DNA of 64,000 nucleotides from Adiantum capillus-veneris (taxonomy: Eukaryota; Streptophyta; Polypodiopsida; Polypodiales; Pteridaceae): positions 99,984,963 to 100,048,962 of the forward strand of contig CM043945.1 in assembly GCA_014529385.2 (NCBI GenBank), read 5' to 3'. A program made the translations under genes and the position numbers. Positions within the stretch are counted from its first letter, which is position 1, and the number at the start of each line of letters is the position of its first letter. The notes beneath the pieces were generated by a model. That model did no database searches, was not told where the DNA came from, and was given only the letters and a program-made list of their open reading frames with translations. Positions 11,522 to 22,208 of the stretch are shown here, piece by piece.

Positions 11522-12775
11522 ATGGATGATGAGGAGTTTCTTTCTTCTTTGTCACCGCAGCAGAGACAGTGGTACGTGGAGCGTCATCGCTCTGGCGCAT
11601 CATCGCGGGTTCCTACTCCATCCGCATCTCCCTCTCTTTCGGAGCATTCGGCGCACTCCGAAGCTTCGGCGTCGACGAGACGAGCTTCACACTCGTCTAG
11701 ACACCGGCGCTCTAGTGCTGGCGGTGGCGGTTGTTGTGGGGATTCCGCCACTGATGCCTCCACACCGCCTCGTGTTCGACAAGGCTGTTTACCCTCCCCT
11801 TCTTTGCCCGCCCCCACACCAGCCACAGCATCGCCATCTACGCCAGGTTTTGCACGGCTGACTGTTCCTAGCAGCTACACACCTCTACCTACTCCACCAG
11901 GAGGAGCCACCCCACTCGACACCCCTCGCTTCGGGGCCCAGACGCCGGTGGAGACACTTGACGTCCGTACCCCCATCGACACGCCGCTAGAGACCCCTGC
12001 CGGGACACCCAGGTTCACGCGTCAGCGGCCATAGGGCTTGTCTTACTCCGTCGACTTCAGCGGCGGCATCATCATGGATGATGACGGCAAGAAGGTGATC
12101 TCGCGCATGCGTGGTCTTTTCTCTCAGCTGTTTAGACACTACATATTAAACAAATGGAGTGAAGTACCAAGTGATTTAAAAAACAGAGTCATCAGCATAC
12201 TTCATGATGAGTTTCCCGTTCCAACACGGGATCAGCGCTTCAATGAAGACCTGATGAAGATTCGAATGCGCGAATACTCCAAACACAAGCATTCCGAGGT
12301 GCAAAAAGCAATCAAGAATGGGTGGAACAGGCCAGATTGGCTGGCCAAAGAAGATTGGAAGAATGCGAAGAAAGCAGCGCGCGAGAATCCCGACAAGTGG
12401 AAGCAACAAAAGGATGCAGCCAAAGCGCGAGTAGAGGCAGGGAGCTCGCACCACTTGGGGAGCGGTGGATGGGCATCATTTGAGGCCGATTTTGTAAGTG
12501 ATTTCACATTGCTCTTTATGTTCGATAGTTTAGGGTTTATGAGTTTTTTAATTCTAACATAATGAAATCTTTGTATGTTTTGACAGTGGTCGATGACAGG
12601 ACGTGATCCCACACCGTACGAGCGCGAGTACGCAGGCAGGAAGGGCTTAAACGCCCTGATGGACATTCTCAGTTCTCAAAGCTGTCTTATTGTCTTTTTT
12701 TGCAGAATCCGACAGATACGCCGCTTGGACGCGATGAGACGTCTGACTAGACGACGTCAGTTTAGCCGTAGCTAG
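11522..12775 (+). pseudogene. tnpA-like (Transposase_24 type) CACTA gene
   Basis: Starting at ATG 11,522, just after an AG acceptor, the product has a serine/proline/threonine-rich N-terminus with TP-repeats (about 11,600-12,030). A TAG at 12,032-12,034 interrupts the same frame. It continues with a basic domain typical of the second gene of plant CACTA elements: RMRGLFSQLFRHYILNKWSE, then NRPDWLAKEDW and SGGWASFEADF. A donor lies at 12,494 and an acceptor at 12,585, followed by WSMTGRDPTPYEREYAG. The family binds the subterminal repeats. Apart from one stop, this gene is better preserved than its neighbour. Confidence 0.75.
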
Positions 12776-13104
12776 ATAGCATTAGTTTAGGGTTTCTCAT
12801 AGCTTATGTATCATGAGACGGATTTTATACGTCTTTTTGAACCATGTATATTATTACATTTGTCACCGCAGTTCCTTTTGCCAATCAATTCTTTATGCCT
12901 ATGATGTTGTACAATTGTCATTATTACATTTGCCAATCAATTCATTTTGCCTATGATGTGTACAATTGTCAAGTTTGCAAACAATGCGTCTTGTGGGTGA
13001 CTATTGTGGGTCTATTATCTACCCTTGCACTTTTTTTAAAAAGTGAATCAAGTACAATATGGTTGATGGGTGGCAGGGCATTCAATGCCCTGTCACCAAA
13101 AAAA

Positions 13105-13348
13105 AATTCTCTCGGGCGTCGCTATAACCGTCGCTATTTATGGCTCTGTAGCGTCGCTATGAGCGTCGCTATAGTCTTCTGTGTAAACGTCGCTATAACC
13201 GTCGCTATGACCGTCGCTATGAGCGTCGCTATATAGAGACGCTTATAGCGACGCTCGTAGCGACGGTTTTAGCGACGCCAGGGGTTATAAAAACCCAATG
13301 TATTTCCGTCGCTAACAGCGTCACAAGAGCACACAACCTCTTGTAGTG
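13105..13348. repeat. Right subterminal array and terminal repeat of CACTA-1
   Basis: About a dozen copies of CGTCGCTAT(A/G) in both orientations lie between 13,117 and 13,320, and the end is CCTCTTGTAGTG. The 13,256-13,348 part is closely matched, in reverse, at 58,413-58,505, showing that CACTA-3 is the same family. Confidence 0.88.
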
Positions 13349-13570
13349 GGAACAACCTCCATGGAAATATTAGCTTCATTTGGAACTAGATCACTCTCAT
13401 GCAAGGATTCAAGTGTCACATCTTCTTGGCTCTCCATTTCAATATCTTCAAGGGTAATATCCTACTCTGTGCTGGCAATATTGGATGCAGAGACAGAACT
13501 CACAATATCACTAGACTCCCGTCCATGGACATCTAGCTTTGCTTTACCTCTACTGCCAGATGCTCGTCCT
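13349..13570 (-). pseudogene. Acidic N-terminal exon of the ParB/methyltransferase-like gene
   Basis: This is the right part of the exon interrupted by CACTA-1. Ignoring the element and one copy of GGA, the frame runs without shift into 6744 and onwards, so the insertion hit coding sequence cleanly. The exon begins at an acceptor near 13,570 and reads SGSRGKAKLDVHGRESSDIV, then a serine/glutamate-rich stretch with a TAG at 13,462-13,464. No domain was recognised. Serine-rich acidic stretches like this are usually disordered. Confidence 0.6.
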
Positions 13571-13675
13571 CTAATAAAACAAAGACTCTTTAAGTTCTTA
13601 GATTTATACATTCCACTATCACAATTGAAAAAATTAGTTCAAAAACTGTTCAAAATTAACTACTTGAAAAGTGTC

Positions 13676-14662
13676 CGTGTTGACAAGGGCAGTTTCAAAG
13701 AGGATATCTAAATCACAAATTAAAAAAAGAGAACCTTTTTTAACACTGCAGAGAAAGAAATTTTTAAATTAAATTTATTTAGGCCTAATTTATTGATAAC
13801 AATTTGTCATAGAAGTTGTAAAGCTTTGAAAAACAATATCAAAGCATTATTGAATGAAATTGCCCGTGTTGACACGGCAGTTTCGAGCATATATAAACAA
13901 ACTCCTAAAGGTAAAAAAGTTCGAGGCACAGTCAACGAGGCTTTGTTTGCAAATTGAACAAGATATATAATCAGAAGCCCACGTCAACACGGAAAGCCAA
14001 AGCAGGAAATAGCACCTAGGCCATGATCACTATAATAACAAAAAAGAACTCGTTTTAATTGCTCGCATCAACACGGGATGCCTTGAAAAGGAAAAGATGA
14101 TCAATGCAATCGGTTAGATGCAGCGCAATGTATTATAAGCTTGCAATCGGTTAGATGCAGCTCTTGAAGCAAAACGTGCAGGTCTACAGGGCCTTTGTCA
14201 TTTTGCAAATATTTTCAACCTGTGGGCAACCTCACCAGGTCGGATGTCTAATTGCCTCCATTGTTCCGCTGAGTTGGAAAGCTAGAAAATGACAAACTCC
14301 CCCTAGGCCAAGCTAATGCATAGAAATATATCGCAATAAAACCTATTTTAACTGCCCGCGTCAACACGCGCTGCTGCGCCTGGTTATAACTGTTGACAAG
14401 CTCTGCATAGCTGTGGACAATATAGCTATGCAAAAAAAAAAAAAGTTTTTAAGTGTCCGCGTCAACACGGGTTGTTGCGCCTTGTTATAGGTGTAGACAA
14501 TGCATGCGACACTTCTTGGCAGATGCAACCCATAGAAACGGTTTTCTATATATATATACAACGTTTTTCAAAATGCAAAACAATGCAAAACGGTATTAAT
14601 GTTGAAATTGCAGTCCAGCTAATGCAGAGAAATTGTTTTTAACTACCCGCGTCAACACGGGG
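13676..14662. repeat. Seven dispersed copies of a near-palindromic motif
   Basis: Variants of CCCGCGTCAACACGGG occur at about 13,675, 13,862, 13,977, 14,061, 14,354, 14,455 and 14,645. The last three are embedded in longer similar units (TTTTAACTGCCCGCGTCAAC..., then TTGTTATA and TGTNGACAA), so this is a degenerate tandem array with units of about 100-290 bp. The core reads nearly the same on both strands. The array lies in the probable first intron of the broken ParB/methyltransferase-like gene. Confidence 0.75.
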
Positions 14663-14694
14663 TGCTTCGATCAATGGATAACGTACCTGGACAA

Positions 14695-14990
14695 AGCCCT
14701 GGATCGTCCTCGTCACATCGCTGAGCTGGATTACAAAGAGCTTTGGCGAAGTCGTATGCAATAAATTCAAGACTAGCTCGTATGCAGTCACGTTTTGGAG
14801 AGACCAAGCTGCAGCGTTTCGACAAAGGGGAGGCAACTTGTGCCTTCAAATCAATTGACGCGAGTGCTGCAAGGAATTCCTCAGAATTGCTGGTAGCTAC
14901 AATCAACAGAAACGACCATGATAAGCAACCAATATTGGAAGAAGCAGCGGCCCGTGCTAGTATACGTACAGTAGTGCTTGCAGTTCCATG
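14695..14990 (-). other. Possible first exon of the ParB/methyltransferase-like gene
   Basis: On the minus strand a frame is open from about 15,000 to a good donor (CCAG|GTACGT) at 14,695, ending in phase 1. It could join the acceptor near 13,570. It includes VATSNSEEFLAALASIDLKA. No ATG is found in frame and the opposite strand is also open (14,743-15,003), so this is weak. Confidence 0.25.
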
Positions 14991-15046
14991 GCCTGAATCT
15001 TGAAGAGGCAGCCTGCAACGTCACTGCTAACCATTACACTCACTGC

Positions 15047-15050
<4 letters not shown>

Positions 15051-15085
<35 letters not shown>
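15051..15085. repeat. AG microsatellite
   Basis: An uninterrupted AG run. The surrounding 15,100-15,520 holds no recognised gene. Confidence 0.9.
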
Positions 15086-15089
<4 letters not shown>

Positions 15090-15524
15090 GAGAGAATCCG
15101 AGAATTACTGACTCTCTCTGTCGTGGACATTGAAAACCGGCCCCATCATTTCTCAGTGGGTAGGTGGAAAAGATTGGGTGGTTCACACCTGTCCACTTTC
15201 AGAAAAAATCAAATTATATTATATAAAAAATTACATTCCTTCACACCCGTCCAATGTTTTAAATTCCATGTCATATTTTGTAAGTTGTTAAAAATTGGTT
15301 TTTTTTTTTTTAAATAACGATATTTTGGACATTTTTACTCTACTTAAAAAATCTTCGGATCGGATTTTCTCCGGATCCTCGATCTCTAGATCAACTAGAG
15401 CATCATTGCAAAGGCATTTGTGTAAAAAGACTTCGTCGTGCTAAACTAAAAGCTTCTGGAACTTTCAAAGGTTCTATGTGAACAAACTTTAAAGCAAATA
15501 AAATCTCACGTCAGATTTGAAAAG

Positions 15525-18500
15525 TTGAAACAGTCATTCATGTGCAAAGTTCTGTCGAGAATCAGAGCAATTATGAGTCGGCACGTAACCATTTTTGGGC
15601 CTTGCCATGGTCAAAAGATTGTTTTGCTCTTTGATAATTCCCGTCAAGAGATAAAAGTTAAAACAGTTCAACAATATCTTGAGTTGGCTAACAAGGAATT
15701 TTCGAGTGTGCCACTTACATTGTGTGGTGACCAGACAAAGCTTGAACCATTGTAGAATGCAGAAGGCGAGTATGTATATGTTTTTCACCATGTTGTCAGT
15801 GAGTTCTATAAAGTTCTTTTGGGTGAATCTAGTGAGCAATCTAAAAAACTGGGCTCCCAATCAACACCTATAGATCTTGACGTGGGGGAAACAGCCAAAA
15901 ATAAAAAGTCTACAAAAAGTATTCTAGACTTGATTCGCGCACTACCCCTACAAAGCAACCTACAAGCTGCCCTTTCACAGATGGAGGAAATAGATTTTGT
16001 CCAAGAGCTTCCTAAGTACTATGATGGATTTATTGCATACGAGTTGCCACCTTCAACAAATAAATCTGCTATGACTGGTATGGATCAAAAATATGATAGT
16101 CATCCATGGATAGAGTATGTGACAAGCAATAGCGACAGCTTCTTTGGAACAGTGAGGTTTAGTAGATGTTCTGGTCATCTTCGTTGTGTCAATCTTGATT
16201 GTCCCTACTATCATAGGGCATCCATGTTTAATGAATCTCAGTGGCGTGGAAGGCTATCTAGAATGGTTCTGAAAGGTTTGTTAACCAAAGAGTCAGGCTC
16301 GCTCATGTGTGTTCATTGCAAGCAAATGCCAGAGTGTATTGGAACATGCCATGCTGTCATCTATTACAACATTCCTCAAGACAAATTTGGAGTGACACGA
16401 TGTGTTCTTGGCTTGGGGTATCACAAGCAGAAGGACAAAGTAGAGTCGTCTCTGAGCAGGTTCAAGAAAATTTACGTACCCATGCATCAATGGATCTTCT
16501 TACCATAGCTAATCAATTAGAAAGAAAAGCTACAGAGGATATAATCATGGATAGACTTGTCTCTAGTGATATAGGTCATGTTAGTGATATGGGTGATAAA
16601 GAGTTTGCAGAATTTCTAGATACCCTAACTCCATTGTCCAACAAGCGACGGATTGAACATTCCTTGCAAGATGCTAAGAGGACAAAATGGATCACTGCTA
16701 AAGGTCTAGAGGCAGTACTTGATCTAAAGGCAAGAAGCCATTATACATTTATTCATACTGCTTTGTACCCAGGACAGTTAGAAAGAGAAAGCCAACCACA
16801 CATCTTTAAAATGTCCACTCAAGGCCTTGGCAGTGGTGTTTATCTAGTAAATAGAATGCGGCCTGGGGGAAACTTGGAGCAAATGTGGGTTCATTTTGAT
16901 CACGTCCACCGAGTGCCTGGATGGCCTACCATGTCAGCTCATGTTTACGACCCATATGTCCGTGAGCTTCTCACACTAGCAACATGTGAGTTCACTGTTG
17001 AGAATAAGCATGCACAAATTGACTTTTGGAACATGCTAAATAATGTTGTTATGAAAGAAGGATATGAGATGCCCATATTTAGGGGTTTCATGGCTGATGA
17101 AGCTAGTGAAAATTGGATTGCAGTGCGAATTGTGTACTTTGGTGGGTCAGATAATCAAGTCCCTGAAAAAGAAAGGTCATGTGGTTTTCATTGGGAACAA
17201 ATCATGGTGCGCCATACCACTAAGTGCATATTGCCTCCATTTCAAGAAGAGAATAAGATTCTGTGTTGCAAATGGAGAGATTCTCCTTCTGAACATGCTG
17301 CAGATGTTTGTAAGTGTGAACTGGGAATTTTTTGGAAAGCTGGCCATGCTATTTATAGTGAGATCCCGTCTTTGGAAACATGGTTGTCGTGGTGGGATGT
17401 TCGGGTGGCGCACTGATGAGGCAGGTTTGTTTCACAAGATGCTTCGGGTTTGTTTGTCCCAACAACAAATCATTCTGAGACTAAGTATGCAAGCGTGCGT
17501 GCATCTGTGGGGTATAAGGCAAGCCTTGGTTTATATGAGGCAACATGTGTAGACATGGCTCTAGCAGTGCTTCAGAGTGTGAAATACAACGCATACTTAA
17601 AAGGCATCCATAGCTCCATAGGGCCAGGAATGTAGGACCTTGCCAATCGATTCATGATGCAATCATCAGGAATTGGTCCAGAAAAGAAGCTAGTTGACAT
17701 GACACACTCCTCAATGTATGAAATGGGTATACATAGTCCTGAAATGAATCAATCCAGAGTAAGGGAACAAAGTGTGCAAAAGAAAAGGCCTATCTTTGTA
17801 GATGCTGATGATATCTTGGATGATGATAGCCATCGTCTAGAGTATGTTACAGTCACAAAATCCACCAGTGCAAGAGGGAAGAGTGTAGGACCATCAGCTG
17901 CCAATAGCCTTTGGTATGAGCAACAAGTGGCAAATACTATGTGGGCAATTCGACGAACAGAACCAGGCAAGAAAGTAACATGCTTTGGGAGGATTACAGG
18001 AAACAATGAAATATTTGCCCGCATGATTAATGGTTCATCAGCAAATATGCAAACTGGTGTTCCTGCACCATGTTTTTGGGGACGTCGCAAATATCCCTCT
18101 GTGTGCGATAAGCCAGCTGGTGATGTGGGAGGCTACATTTGGTTTTGCAATACAAGCAACACACACACATGGCAGATTTATGACATGATAGTAGGACCAC
18201 CAGGTCTAGTGCCAGGAGTGTGGCCTGTGGCAATCGGTGTTTGTTTGAGTGCAACTGAGGTGACAACACTACACTCCAATGGCTTTGTTTTGAGTAGACA
18301 GGGCAGCAACCCACATGTGCACAGGGTTGTGACAAACAGTAGAGTACCAAGTGGATTTCTTCCTCGATATCGAGATGGTAAGATGGTAAAGTGGAGGATT
18401 AAACTCACAAAGGACTTCCAAGATAGAATACAGACGGGCAGAATAATGAATGCTAAACTAGTGAAGGAAGCAATCGTAGTTGTGAAGGAGAGCCATGTTT

Positions 18501-18763
18501 TTTACGTCAGCACAGATGGGTCTGTTGCAAAGGGTGTGACTTACTCTGTTACCCTTGCTAACTTCCCACAATGCACATGTGAAGATTTCCACCGGCATGA
18601 GAGCAAGAGGCTCACATATGTGCCATGCAAGCATATGTACTTTGTTTTTTTGCAAATCCTCGGTATGGATCCAATGGCTCATGAGTTTATGCATCAAGCC
18701 ACTTTGACCAAGGTCGAGTTGTTCCAGGCCTTGGGGGGTGTAAGAGCATCCACACTACCATAG
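15525..18763 (+). pseudogene. MULE-like transposase gene (zinc finger, DDE domain, SWIM)
   Basis: Three parts appear in order. First, 15,525-16,440 has a cysteine/histidine-rich region (CSGHLRCVNLDCPYYHR, then CVHCKQMPEC and GLGYHKQ) like the GCM/WRKY-type zinc fingers of some MULE transposases. Second, 16,440-17,416, one frame over, has VYDPYVRELLTLATCEF, then FRGFMADEASENWIAVR and ERSCGFHWEQIMVRHT, the D, D and C..H blocks of a MULE RNase H-like domain. Third, 17,654-18,763 has CTCEDFHRHESKR...CKH (near 18,573-18,635), a SWIM zinc finger, near the C-terminus. Damage: TAG at 15,753, a frameshift near 16,430-16,490, double TGA at 17,414-17,419 and TAG at 17,633. No terminal inverted repeats were found around it. 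It must once have moved by cut-and-paste, but is now dead or spliced in an unseen way. Confidence 0.7.
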
Positions 18764-18824
18764 AACTCAGCACTTGGATAGTCTGTCTTCTGAAAAGTGC
18801 ATTTACTCGACGAATATAATATTG

Positions 18825-18882
18825 TTTTGGTGTGTGTTTAATAGTTCGAATGACTATATTTTAGTGGTCATGTGTGAGATGC
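18825..18882. repeat. Interspersed repeat, copy B, left part
   Basis: This matches 2085-2140. It stops exactly where the LTR element begins and resumes at 28,033. ATGC at 18,879-18,882 is duplicated at 28,033-28,036. Confidence 0.8.
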
Positions 18883-19096
18883 TGACGGGAGCAAATCGAA
18901 CCCCGAACCCCGACGGCCTCTAAAACACCGGGGACCAAATGGCGCGCCTCGAGCTTGTCATGGTAAAGCAAACAGGGGCACCACCTAGCTTCAGCGGCTA
19001 GGACGCAAACAACACACCACCATAACAAAGTTTTCATCCAAGAGAGATGGATGCTTGGGAGTAATGATGAAAAGGAAAGGGAATGAGATCAAGTGA

Positions 19097-19131
<35 letters not shown>

Positions 19132-20402
19132 TGAGGGATGGGGTATAGCGGCTTAGTACTTAGGCACCACAAAAGGATGGCGAATCTGCACACCCTTCAC
19201 ACATACACAAGCTCACTCCAAACACAAGACTAGGTGGCGATTCCGCACACCTCACATGGGAAAAACATTGCAAGAAAACATACTCACAAAACCTCAAGCT
19301 TTATTTAGAGAATAAGGCGATGAAATGGGGAGCATAGAGTAGGGGAATGAGAAGGGAGAGAGTGGTAGAGCACATGGCGGATACGTGGGAGTTGATGGCG
19401 AAGACTTGCACGAGGGTTATGGCCATCATCCTTCATTTAGTTTCCCTTCATCTTCCATAGCCAAGGGTGTAGAGGTCATGCTCAAGACAAGCATGGTGAT
19501 TGCGGTGATGGTGATGGTGTGGGTGTGGGTGTGTGCACTAGGCACACACAGTGCATAATGTGTTCTTTGGTGATGTTGTGTGTGTATTTAGTGTGATGGT
19601 GACCCCTCTTTATATAGGGGAGGAGGGGGGAGAAATTCTAGAATTTAGAAATGAAGAAATCATTATCTACATAGGCCATGTGACTGTGGGCCCCACTTGT
19701 CTGGCTGTGTGTGTATGTGCTAGAACAGCAGTCTCATGAGAGAGAGACTAAGAGAGAGAGATGGGTGGATGAAAAAAAGTGATAGGTGACATGGAGAATA
19801 AAGTAATTACAAGATGGGAGAGAGGGGAGTGTGTTCAGAGGTGAATCTATGTGCAGATGTGTGTGAACACTAGAAAAACCAGGTAACCATCGGGTGGGGA
19901 TGGGTCTATGGGCACCTTTTTTAGTGAAACATGGCGCCCTTTAGAGAGAGAGGGGGGTATTTGGGTCATGGGATATGATAGGAGAGAGAAAGAGGGGGTG
20001 GGGTATACTATTTTGGAAGATAGGGTAAGTTGCATGTGAGTTCGGGTGCATTATTGGTGAGTTATAATGCATTATTGGTGAGAGTTGGGGTAGCTTGAGG
20101 GGAGAGAGAAAGGAGAAAGGACAAGGGAAAGAGAGAGGGGGTTGACCTTTTGAATGGAGGAGAGGAAAAGGGACACACGGCGGGGCAACAGTGAAGAAAA
20201 AAAAGAGGCAAGGTGGGGATGGGCTACCCCGCAGGCATGAGGTGGCCTATTTTACCTTTCTTATATATTTACATAATCATACTTTATTTTTTTCTTACTT
20301 TTTCCAATGCCTTTAATCACTCCCTCCCTAAGAGGGGGTTTTCATGGGGTGGGGACGAGAGAAGAGGGGTATGGGAGCTTGACCTGTGAAAAGCCGCCAT
20401 CA
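18883..20402 (-). repeat. 3' LTR of the 18.9-28.0 kb gypsy element
   Basis: On the plus strand it begins TGACGGGAGC and ends GCCGCCATCA, so it has TG...CA ends in the element's own orientation too. A purine-rich tract adjoins its inner edge. It matches 26,466-28,032 except for a shorter GA microsatellite and a gap of about 48 bp near 19,927. Confidence 0.92.
19608..19617 (-). promoter_or_regulatory. TATA box in LTR
   Basis: CTATATAAAG on the minus strand. The same site occurs in the other LTR at 27,211-27,220, where it would start transcription of the element. Confidence 0.65.
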
Positions 20403-20421
20403 TTAGCCCTCCCCTTTTGGC
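20403..20421 (-). promoter_or_regulatory. Polypurine tract
   Basis: On the minus strand a purine run containing AAAAGGGGAGGG directly precedes the 3' LTR. It is the expected primer site for plus-strand DNA synthesis. Confidence 0.8.
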
Positions 20422-20430
20422 TAGAGGCAT

Positions 20431-22208
20431 TCATGTCTCTAGCTCATCTGTTTGATCATTATCGTCGGAGGTGGCGGCTGATGGTGTGTCCTCATCTGGA
20501 ATGTCAATTGGTGGAGCCTGGTCAAATCGAAGAAAATAAGGTTTAAGTCGCCAACCATTTACCCTGGTTTTATGAAGTTTTCCATTAGCCTCCATAAGTT
20601 GGTAGCTTCCATTGGCATACGTTTTCCTGACGATGAAAGGACCTTCCCATCGGAGTAGGAGTTTCTTATCCTTGCACGTGTCGAAGCGATTGTCGTAGCG
20701 GAGCACCAACATTCCTTTCTTCAATTTTTTTTTCCGGAGATGCTTGTTCAAGCTAAGCCGTCTAAGCTCTGCTTGTGCTTCATAATAATTTATTGCTTCT
20801 TCTCTGTCCAGCTGCAGTCTTTCCAAGTTGATGATGTGATCTCTCAAATGCATGTTGGGCTGTTGAAGCTGGCTTGCCATTACTCTGAGACTTTGTAGTT
20901 GCACTTTAATGGGCAAGATTTCTTCCTTACCAAATACTAGATGATACAGTGTGAATCCCAAGGATGTATGAAATGAAGTTCTGTAGGCTCATAAAGCTGG
21001 TAGTAGATACTTATCCTAGTCTCCAGGATGATTGTTTACCTGCTTGGTAATAATTTTAGAAACCATTCCATTTACCTTTTCAACTAGGCCATTACATTGA
21101 GGGTAATATGGTGAAGAGTGCCTCCTTGTAATGCCCAGTTTCTGCATTAATTCTCCTACCAAGTCTGCTCTGAAACCTGGCCCTCTATCAGAGATGATCT
21201 CTAAAGGTATGCCAAACCTACAACATATGTGCTCGTAGATAAATTTAGCTACCTCTACCGCTGTGATTCTAGTGGTGGCTGTAGCCTCTGCCCATCTAGT
21301 CATGTAGTCGACCCCCATGATAATGTAGAATTTTCCTGAGTTGGCCCTAGGTAATGGCCCAATGGCATCGATACCCCATTTTTCAAATGGGCCATATGAG
21401 AGAATAGGTGTTTGTGGTTCAGGCATAAGTGACCTAGTGCCGGCCTTTTGACACAACTTACATGTTTTGCACCAGTGGTGTACATCACGGTTGAGGCTAG
21501 GCCATATGAAGCCTGCCTGCAAGATTTTCCTACTTGTTATGTCTAGGGAAAAGTGACCACCACAAACCCCGTCGTGACAACTAGCAATTACTCCCGTGAT
21601 TTCCTGAGAGAGAGGGACCTTTCTGAATATTTGGTCCTTACCCTTACAGTACAAACCGTCATTGATGAGTCGATACCTTGTGGCCTTCCACGTCAACCAT
21701 TGTTTTTGTCCCTTTGTTAAGTTTGATGGGTATTCCCCTGTTTCCAAAAAATGCATGATGTCATGTAAGGCATCACTTCCTTGAAATAGAGGGAGCTTTA
21801 GTTTTATTGCTCCAACCACCACTTCCTGTAGTCTTTCACTTGCTAGGGCATCTGCTTCTTGGTTTTGAGCCCTTGGGATATGGTGTATTTGAACTTCTTC
21901 AAACTTACCCAACAAGGTTTTTGCACCACTTAAGTGAGTCCTTAAACTAGGATTCTTGCATGTCCATGCTCCATTTACTTGCCTTACCAGAAGTAGAGCA
22001 TCCCCAAATACATTAAGGCGATGTACACCTTGTGAGACGCACCATTGTAGACCCTTGGTTAGTGCTGCATACTCAGCTTCATTGTTAGAATGTGAATCTA
22101 ACAATTGGCCCAACGAAAATACCTTTGTCCCTTTGTCATCAAAGACCACTATGCCTGCAGCTGCTTTGTCGGACGCTCGGTTGTAGGCTCCATCAAAGTA
22201 GAGAGACT
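20431..22208 (-). pseudogene. Second RNase H and integrase of the gypsy element
   Basis: After a TAG at 22,209 the frame begins with an archaeal-type RNase H: FDGAYNRASDKAAAG, then SNNEAEYAALTKGLQW and NVFGDALLL, giving the D, E and D catalytic residues. Integrase follows: a zinc-binding H-H-C-C region (GVCGGHFSL, then CKTCKLCQKAG), the core with WGIDAIGPL, SDRGPGF and LVEKVNG (catalytic D, D, E), and a C-terminal region (GMLVLRYDNRF, LLLRWEGPFIV, near 20,560-20,720) ending in an acidic tail at 20,431. The core ORF 21,016-22,149 is open. A short break lies near 20,960-21,016. No chromodomain was seen. Confidence 0.85.

Larger units (their letters stand above)
6745..13348 (+). mobile_element. 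CACTA (En/Spm) DNA transposon, internally deleted (CACTA-1)
   Basis: The element starts CACTACAAGAGGTTAT at 6745 and ends AACCTCTTGTAGTG at 13,348, an inverted-repeat pair typical of CACTA elements. It is flanked by the 3-bp duplication GGA (6742-6744 and 13,349-13,351), the usual target-site length. The length is 6604 bp. Repeated short GCGTCGCTAT-type motifs lie inside both ends. Plus-strand genes are a tnp2-like gene lacking its catalytic core and a tnpA-like gene, and there is a captured host-gene fragment. It sits inside an exon of the ParB/methyltransferase-like gene. Without a transposase core it would need a partner element to move. Confidence 0.93.

Noticed and set aside
14743-15003. 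Plus-strand frame of 86 codons
   Set aside because: No recognised domain; the opposite strand is equally open and has a good splice donor, so neither is certain, and the minus-strand exon is slightly favoured.
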